From positions 182,327-219,884 of the forward strand of contig NZ_KB903534.1 in NCBI RefSeq assembly GCF_000379805.1: a stretch of 37,558 bases of DNA, in the 5' to 3' direction. This document shows, piece by piece, positions 32,627 to 37,558 of this stretch. The translations under genes and the position numbers were made by a program. The notes beneath the pieces are model-generated. The model did no database searches. It was not told the origin of the DNA and saw only the letters and a list, made by a program, of their open reading frames with translations. Source of the DNA: Lewinella cohaerens DSM 23179 (GTDB lineage: Bacteria; Bacteroidota; Bacteroidia; Chitinophagales; Saprospiraceae). Numbering within the stretch: the first letter of the stretch is position 1; every line of letters begins with the position of its first letter.

Positions 32627-34315
32627 ATGGAAAGAAACTACAATTTTAAACGAAACCCGAAGGAGCCGGGTAGCGAAGACATTCGACAGCGGATGGACTT
32701 TGATGCTTTGCTTCAAGAGTTTGAAGCCCAGCCAGCGGTTAAGACCACAGGTGGTGCCCGAATACGGCGGTTGATTTACTTCAGTACGGCTGCGGCCGCT
32801 GCGGTAGCTTTGCTGCTTTTGGTACCCTTTTTGAGTGGTAATAAACCATTGAGCCCAGAGGCTTACTTTGCCCAACAGGACTTTGTACACATCCCGCTGC
32901 CTCAGCAGGAACTGCAAGTGGCGTTCACCACGCAAGCGGTATCGGATGCCCACAAAGGAGGGGTGATTGATTATCCCAGCGGGTCGCGTTTGGTGATTCC
33001 TGCTGCTGCGTTTATGAATGATCGCGGTCGACTGGTAGGTGGCGAAGTAGCCATTCACTACCGTGAATTGCATGATTATATCGACTTTTTTGTGTCTGGA
33101 ATTCCATTGGCCTACGATTCTGTAGGAATGCAACGCTACCTTACTTCGGCCGGTATGGTAGAAGTATATGCTGAGCAAAATGGGAAACGCCTGAAGATGG
33201 CTCCCGGCAAAGCTATTCAGGTAGAACTGCGTAGTGAAGTGGTGGTGAAAGACTACTTTAGCTTGCCTAAATACCACGTATATCAGTTGGATACTGCCTC
33301 TCGTACTTGGCAGTATAGCAATGTAGATATGCTGCAATTTGTAGAAGAAGACTTGATCACAGGAGGTACCAATACCCCACAGCAACGCTGGCAAAGGGAG
33401 TTGGGTAACCTGGAGCAAGAATATGAAAAGGCATTGCAAGACCTGCAAATGGATTTTCCATTGCCATCAGCACCGGTCGCTCCGACTCAAGCCAATGGCA
33501 ACCGTCCTACGCTGGAGCTTGACTTTGCCCAAGGTGCTTTGGCGCTTGATCCTGCCAGCGACTTGCAACCCGAAGATTTGGCCTACCTGCATGCAGGCAC
33601 CATTTGGGAAATAGCACCCGAATCACCAGAGGTTGACCCTCGTGCGTTTCGAGTAAGCTGGGAAACAGTGAAACTCCGCCGCCTCAATACCCAACGCTTT
33701 GAGTTGACACTACAGCACCGGGATAATGAAGAAACCTTGATAGTAGCCCCCGTTTTATTAGGAGCTAACTACCAACAAGCAATGGCAAAGTACCAAGATG
33801 AACTTGCTACTTACGATGCGATGGTCACCTTGCGCGAAGAGGAAGTAAGCAGCGAACGAGAACGCCTACAGACGGAGTTTGTGGCAAGAAAAGAGGCCTT
33901 AAAAGAAAGCCTGGAGCAAGAGTTTCAGAGCCAACCGGGAGAACTTCGCCGTCAGGTAGTGAATCGTTTTGTCGTAAGTGAATTCGGCGTGTGGAACTGT
34001 GCACAGACGATTGATGCGCCTTCTACGGTACATGGTATTCAGTACCGCACCGAAGGAGGGCAAGCCATCGAAAATACCACGGCTTACGTGGTAAACCGGG
34101 AGTACAATACTATCTTCAGATACTTGGCTTCGAGTACTGCTCCTATCGGCATTGAGCCTGCAACGGATAACCTTTTGTGGGTGGTAAATGAGAAGGGTAC
34201 GATCTCTCGTGTGGAGCTAAAACAACTACACGATGATGGCGCCGAGCTGGTACTGGAAACGGTAACTCCTCCGGCAAAAACGAACGCAGACTTGCGTAAG
34301 GCGTTGGAGTTTTAA
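32627..34315 (+). CDS. Single-pass membrane protein, putative sigma-factor partner
   Basis: 562 residues. A 48-residue cytoplasmic N-terminus (RQRMDFDALLQEF) is followed by a membrane helix at about 49-69 (LIYFSTAAAAAVALLLLVPF). Residues about 98-180 (GGVIDYPSGSRLVIPAAAFM ... GEVAIHYRELHDYIDFFVSG) look like a ZU5-like beta domain often found in Bacteroidota envelope proteins. A long charged helix lies near 400-445 (REEEVSSERERLQTEFVARK). The C-terminal part is unassigned. There is no HxxxCxxC zinc anti-sigma motif. Operon position after the ECF sigma suggests it holds or releases the sigma factor in response to an envelope signal; this is inference. Confidence 0.8.
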   Translation: MERNYNFKRNPKEPGSEDIRQRMDFDALLQEFEAQPAVKTTGGARIRRLIYFSTAAAAAVALLLLVPFLSGNKPLSPEAYFAQQDFVHIPLPQQELQVAFTTQAVSDAHKGGVIDYPSGSRLVIPAAAFMNDRGRLVGGEVAIHYRELHDYIDFFVSGIPLAYDSVGMQRYLTSAGMVEVYAEQNGKRLKMAPGKAIQVELRSEVVVKDYFSLPKYHVYQLDTASRTWQYSNVDMLQFVEEDLITGGTNTPQQRWQRELGNLEQEYEKALQDLQMDFPLPSAPVAPTQANGNRPTLELDFAQGALALDPASDLQPEDLAYLHAGTIWEIAPESPEVDPRAFRVSWETVKLRRLNTQRFELTLQHRDNEETLIVAPVLLGANYQQAMAKYQDELATYDAMVTLREEEVSSERERLQTEFVARKEALKESLEQEFQSQPGELRRQVVNRFVVSEFGVWNCAQTIDAPSTVHGIQYRTEGGQAIENTTAYVVNREYNTIFRYLASSTAPIGIEPATDNLLWVVNEKGTISRVELKQLHDDGAELVLETVTPPAKTNADLRKALEF

Positions 34316-34340
34316 GGTACAAAGTACTTAGTACTAGGTA
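34313..34340. repeat. Degenerate GTA-heptad array
   Basis: Four heptads taaggta, caaagta, cttagta, ctaggta, beginning with the stop codon of the preceding gene. They are degenerate forms of the ccaagta unit repeated at 34511-34540 in the same gene-to-gene gap. Confidence 0.55.
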
Positions 34341-34401
34341 GGCGGACTTTGATTGGCCTAGGTGCAAGCAGACCAAAAAAAATAAAGAGGTCTACAAATT
34401 T

Positions 34402-34435
34402 AAATAGACCACGGATCAGAGTCCGTGGTCTATTT
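34402..34435. terminator. Bidirectional intrinsic terminator
   Basis: Perfect 14-bp stem (aaatagaccacgga at 34402-34415 with 34422-34435) and loop tcagag, flanked by taattt downstream and caaattt upstream, giving A/T runs on both sides. It sits between convergent genes (sigma operon and CoA-transferase) and can serve both. Confidence 0.85.
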
Positions 34436-34510
34436 TAATTTAAGTAACTGCCTTTTATGGTGTTTTCTTGGCATGATGCATATGCTAGCATACCTTAGAT
34501 TTGACACAAT

Positions 34511-34540
34511 CCAAGTACCAAGTACCAAGTACCAAGTACC
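34511..34540. repeat. CCAAGTA heptad array
   Basis: Four perfect copies of ccaagta followed by cc. It is 9 bases past the stop of the minus-strand CoA-transferase gene. Identical copies indicate recent expansion by slippage. Confidence 0.8.
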
Positions 34541-34549
34541 TCTTCCTCA

Positions 34550-35632
34550 CTATTCCGAAAGTTCAAAAACCACACTTTTTACACATTGGATAGCTTGGCC
34601 ACTTTCGTCGAAGGTGTTGACCAAGAGCGTTTGGGCCAGTGGTTGTGCAAAGACATCAGGCAAGTCTCTTACAGCGCCTGCGGGGATATTATTTTTTTGG
34701 AATAAGGCTAACAATTCCTCCCGTTTAGCGAAAGCGCCAATTTGTTCTTGTAATAAAGGAATCAGTTCCAAACGGTGTTTTACCCGTTGGGCATTGGTAG
34801 CGAAGCGGTCATCGTTGATGAGTTCAGGGACATTCAGCACTTCTCCTAACTTTTTCCAGTGGGCTTCTACGCCTACTGCCAAGACCAACTCCTGACCATC
34901 AGCGGTGCGGAAAAGGTCGCCGTAAGGAGCAATATTGGGGTGTTGGCTGCCTAGTCGCTGCGGTGCGAAGCCAGCAATCAGCCAGTTGGTTGCTTGATTG
35001 GCAAGGCTGGCCAGGGCTGCGGCGTAGAGGCTGGTGCTTACTTTGCTGCCCCGCCCGGTTTGTGCCCGCTTTAGTAAAGCTACGAGAATACCCTCTTTTA
35101 GTTGGTGCGCTGCGAGGATATCAATAAGAGCAACAGGCATCTTGACGGGGGAGCGGCCCGGTTCTCCCGTAAGGTAAAGGAAGCCACTTTCGGCTTGAAG
35201 CACAACATCAAATGCGAGACGAGGATCATTGGCACCGAACCCAGTGAGTTCGGCGTAGATGATTTTAGGGTTGATTCCTTTCAGGCGATCATAATCCATG
35301 CCTAGTTTTGTGGCGGCTCCGGGGCGGTAGTTGACGATAACAATGTCTGCTTCTCGGATCAGCGCCTCTACCTGCTCGCGCCCTGCGGTAGATTTTAGAT
35401 TGACCAGTAGCGTGGTTTTTCCAAAATTGACAGATTGGTAGTAAGCTGAGTCGGATTTGTTGGCAGCCTCGGTGGGGGCTTTCCAGCGGCGGGTAACATC
35501 TCCGGAGGTAGCGGCATTTTCAATTTTGGTAACCCGTGCACCTAGTTCTGCAAAAAACAAACCTACTGCGGGGCCAGCTAATACGCTGGCGAGTTCTACT
35601 ACTTTGAGGCCTTGGAAAAACTGATCTTGCAT
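34550..35632 (-). CDS. Family III CoA-transferase (CaiB/BaiF)
   Basis: 360 residues. Family hallmarks in order: GLKVVELASVLAGPAVGLFF (8-27), ELGARVTKIEN (29-39), SVNFGKTTLLVNLK (67-80), ADIVIVNYRPGAATKLGMDY (95-114), NPKIIYAELTGFG (121-133), and catalytic Asp142 in FDVVLQAESG, which forms the aspartyl-CoA thioester intermediate. The C-terminal half contains HPNIAPYGDLFRTADGQ and IPAGAVRDLPDVFA. It transfers CoA between carboxylic acids in the cytosol; the acid pair cannot be told from sequence. Slightly shorter than typical 380-430-residue members but apparently complete. It is divergent from the next membrane gene, with a modular repeat in between. Confidence 0.9.
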   Translation of the reverse strand: MQDQFFQGLKVVELASVLAGPAVGLFFAELGARVTKIENAATSGDVTRRWKAPTEAANKSDSAYYQSVNFGKTTLLVNLKSTAGREQVEALIREADIVIVNYRPGAATKLGMDYDRLKGINPKIIYAELTGFGANDPRLAFDVVLQAESGFLYLTGEPGRSPVKMPVALIDILAAHQLKEGILVALLKRAQTGRGSKVSTSLYAAALASLANQATNWLIAGFAPQRLGSQHPNIAPYGDLFRTADGQELVLAVGVEAHWKKLGEVLNVPELINDDRFATNAQRVKHRLELIPLLQEQIGAFAKREELLALFQKNNIPAGAVRDLPDVFAQPLAQTLLVNTFDESGQAIQCVKSVVFELSE

Positions 35633-35647
35633 CTTTGTATTATATTA

Positions 35648-35787
35648 GTGTTCGCTTCGCTCACGGGAGACTCTCTCGATAAATCGAGTTTGTGACTGTA
35701 CTCGCGCTAACGCTCGTGGTGGTGTTCACTTCGCTCACGGTGGTACTCGCTTCGCTCGTGTTCAAAAACCGCGAGCGAAGCGAGCAC
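35648..35787. repeat. Modular GCGAAGC-type intergenic repeat, copy 2
   Basis: Opens gtgttcgcttcgctcacgg like copy 1 (4999-5148). Units follow at 35698-35721, 35722-35742 and 35743-35760. The last is inverted at 35770-35787 (16 of 18 bases pair), forming a hairpin around ttcaaaaac. It ends 15 bases before the ATG at 35803. Read in frame it encodes a hydrophobic stretch that mimics a signal peptide. Confidence 0.75.
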
Positions 35788-35802
35788 AATAAACAAAATA
35801 CG

Positions 35803-37095
35803 ATGCAAGATAAAGAACAGTCTTGGTTAGAGCGGCTCTCGATGGAAAGTTGGCAGGCGGAGATGGTAATTTCCGGGGTGGCGATTTTCGGTTCTTTTCA
35901 GCTGTTTGAAGGCGTGAGAAGCCTGATCGATTGGTTTTATTTCAGTCTTCCGGGCAGTTTTATGTATATCGCGTACTTTCTTGGTTTTTATCTTTTTATA
36001 GCGGTTGCCGTTTTGTGTATGAGCTTTTTGGGGCACTTTATTGTGCGTTCGATTTGGATTGCTTCTATTGGATTAGAGAGTGTTTACCCGGAGATACGCC
36101 GAGATAATGACACTTATACGCCCCATTTTATGGATCAGCTCTTACGTCAATTTCCAAGTTTTAAAGACTTTAATGGAGAGTTGGATAGGGTAGGGAGTTC
36201 TATTTTGGCATTTGCCCTTATGTTGGTGATGGTTTTCATAGGCATTGGGTGCCTTATTGGGTTAGCGTTGTTGTTGGGGACGATAACTGCCATGTTTTCG
36301 ACCGAAGAAGTAGGATTAAAGGTATCGTTGGTTTTACTGGGGATAGCTGCTCTGGTCACCTTTATTAATGCAGCTTTGAATAGTAAGGCTTTGCAGAATC
36401 GTGCTTGGGTACAAAAGATTCATTATCCGTTGACAATAGGAATTGGCTATGTTTTTGCCAACGTTTTCTTTCGGCCACATGCTTACTTGAGTTTTATTAT
36501 CCGGACCAATCTTGATACCAAACGCTACTGGAAGTTTATGACGGTTGTTATGATTGGTGTCGCTATAATTTCTGGTAGTGTCTTTGAGCGTACCCATATC
36601 TTGGCCTTGATGGACGATGTTTATTTTCGCTATGATCAACGTACGGACCGATTGTACAGTAGCAATTACCTTGCTGAATCAACGGATCAGGAGTTGGCTT
36701 TTATTAACCCCCAGATTCCGTCAATGGTTATTCATTCTGCTGCCGATTTGACCCTTTTTCTACCGATCCCGGAACGGGAGGAAAGGAAAATCTTTCTGGC
36801 GTGTTCAGAAAAGGAACCTTCGGGGATTGATGATCGCAAAGCGGCTCGTTTAGCTCGCTATAATTATCGTTTAACATGTTTCAAAGAACAGATCATTATA
36901 GAAATAGATGACCAACCAGTAGAGGTGATTATGAAGGTATATACCCATCCTCATGATTCAGAACCGGGGCTGCAGTATTTCTTTCCAGGCTTGGAATTGT
37001 CAACAGGAGAACATCAAGTCGTAATTCGGCATTTGGCTTTAAAAGGAGAGCAGGAGAAAGTTGATCGTGTCCCTTTTATTTATCTTCCTAAGTAA
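35803..37095 (+). CDS. Polytopic membrane protein of unknown function
   Basis: 430 residues from the ATG at 35803 (MQDKEQSWLERLSMESWQAE). The frame stays open to a GTG at 35692, but those 37 residues are translated repeat DNA. About six hydrophobic segments: MVISGVAIFGSFQLF, FMYIAYFLGFYLFIAVAVLC, ILAFALMLVMVFIGIGCLIG, VSLVLLGIAALVTFI, YPLTIGIGYVFANVFF and FMTVVMIGVAIISGSVF. The last 135 residues are soluble, beta-rich, with two cysteines (FLACSEKE, RLTCFKE) that could form a disulfide if periplasmic. No family recognised. The next gene, also a membrane protein, begins 97 bases downstream. Confidence 0.75.
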   Translation: MQDKEQSWLERLSMESWQAEMVISGVAIFGSFQLFEGVRSLIDWFYFSLPGSFMYIAYFLGFYLFIAVAVLCMSFLGHFIVRSIWIASIGLESVYPEIRRDNDTYTPHFMDQLLRQFPSFKDFNGELDRVGSSILAFALMLVMVFIGIGCLIGLALLLGTITAMFSTEEVGLKVSLVLLGIAALVTFINAALNSKALQNRAWVQKIHYPLTIGIGYVFANVFFRPHAYLSFIIRTNLDTKRYWKFMTVVMIGVAIISGSVFERTHILALMDDVYFRYDQRTDRLYSSNYLAESTDQELAFINPQIPSMVIHSAADLTLFLPIPEREERKIFLACSEKEPSGIDDRKAARLARYNYRLTCFKEQIIIEIDDQPVEVIMKVYTHPHDSEPGLQYFFPGLELSTGEHQVVIRHLALKGEQEKVDRVPFIYLPK

Positions 37096-37192
37096 TAGCT
37101 GGTTAATACGTCCTAATATTTTGTTAATCCTTGCTTTAGTAAGTATATTTTCCTAATTTTATTTCACAATTTTTCTCGCGACTAAATTGGGG

Positions 37193-37558
37193 ATGAAAGA
37201 TTTTTTTCTACAACGACTCTTGCAGCGTCTGGAAAAAGACGGTAATGACGACCTGGCACTCATTATGGAGTTCGGGGCTAATAGCTATTCTACAGAAGAG
37301 TTAAGTATTATTTTACGACAAGTAAGTGAACAAAAAGAGATTGCCAGTCTGTGGCAGCACCGATTGTTTTTAGTTGGTTTTAGTGTTTCTTTTTGGATCG
37401 CGGTGGCCTTTATTGCTGCTGCTTGTCATGCCCGATTACTAAGTTTTCTATTTCTGGCGATGGTACCTGTATCGCTACTTCTGGCCCTTGGCGGCCACTT
37501 TTATTTGCGACGGACATTTCCGGTTTACCGAAATATTCACTTGGTCGCCTCTATTATC
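37193..37558 (+). CDS. Membrane protein, 3' end outside window
   Basis: Open from the ATG at 37193 to the window end, 122 codons without stop. N-terminal helix MKDFFLQRLLQRLEKDGNDD, then NSYSTEELSIILRQVSEQKE, then two hydrophobic segments: LFLVGFSVSFWIAVAFIAAA and LSFLFLAMVPVSLLLALGGH. The sequence continues YLRRTFPVYRNIHLVASII. No family recognised. The start is supported by lack of any longer frame upstream and by the amphipathic N-terminus; preceding ggg is too close to act as a ribosome site. It may pair functionally with the membrane protein encoded just upstream, but nothing in the sequence proves this. Confidence 0.65.
   Translation, partial: MKDFFLQRLLQRLEKDGNDDLALIMEFGANSYSTEELSIILRQVSEQKEIASLWQHRLFLVGFSVSFWIAVAFIAAACHARLLSFLFLAMVPVSLLLALGGHFYLRRTFPVYRNIHLVASII

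Noticed and set aside
35692-35802. Signal-peptide-like N-terminus of the membrane protein at 35803
   Set aside because: It is a translation of the modular GCGAAGC repeat; the hydrophobicity comes from repeated ctcgct/gtggt codons, and the following ATG starts a normal N-terminus.

Overview
The window reads as chromosomal DNA of a Bacteroidota bacterium, most likely from the Saprospiria (Lewinella-like) side of the phylum. The reasons are a C-terminal type IX secretion (Por) sorting domain, promoters of the TTG-N19-TAnnTTTG type, almost no Shine-Dalgarno sequences, tandem 800-residue FtsX/MacB permeases, three 2TM-domain proteins, and secreted tricorn-like, Vps10/Asp-box and M49 proteins. The genus is inferred from gene style only. 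No tRNA, rRNA, CRISPR array, prophage or transposase was seen.

Layout. (1) 157-9992: four consecutive plus-strand FtsX/MacB-type ABC permeases with no ATPase in view. (2) 9993-12163: a 45-bp perfect palindrome over the -33 box of a consensus promoter, then an AT-richer thioredoxin-reductase-like gene and an SPFH lipoprotein. (3) 12370-15319: an orphan TPR sensor kinase and a T9SS cargo protein. (4) 15380-24620, minus strand: M49 dipeptidyl-peptidase-like lipoprotein, DUF4112 membrane protein, tricorn-like S41 protease and a large Vps10/Asp-box protein, together an envelope peptide-handling block. (5) 25143-26121, minus: SET-domain protein and biotin carboxyl carrier protein. (6) 26352-29127, plus: an adenine deaminase fused to an N-terminal membrane domain, then three small 2TM proteins, two of which end in the same peptide. 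(7) 29130-31622: divergent secreted repeat protein and MEST-like alpha/beta hydrolase. (8) 32025-34315: ECF sigma factor with a membrane partner. (9) 34550-37558: family III CoA-transferase, a polytopic membrane protein of unknown function and a gene cut by the window end.

The intergenic DNA is the least explained part. It carries several repeat classes: two copies of a structured GGGCCGGAGCG element (24964-25102, 31758-31867); two modular GCGAAGC elements that each end about 14 bases before a membrane-protein start codon (4999-5148, 35648-35787); heptanucleotide arrays in inverted or flanking pairs (25538-25628, 34313-34540) and a degenerate one (27767-27827); and nested hairpins (21223-21317, 31682-31745, 31956-32006). 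The strongest leads are the palindromic operator, the shared YRNDDLV tails of the 2TM proteins (conserved as protein, not DNA), the membrane-adenine deaminase fusion and the structured repeats.
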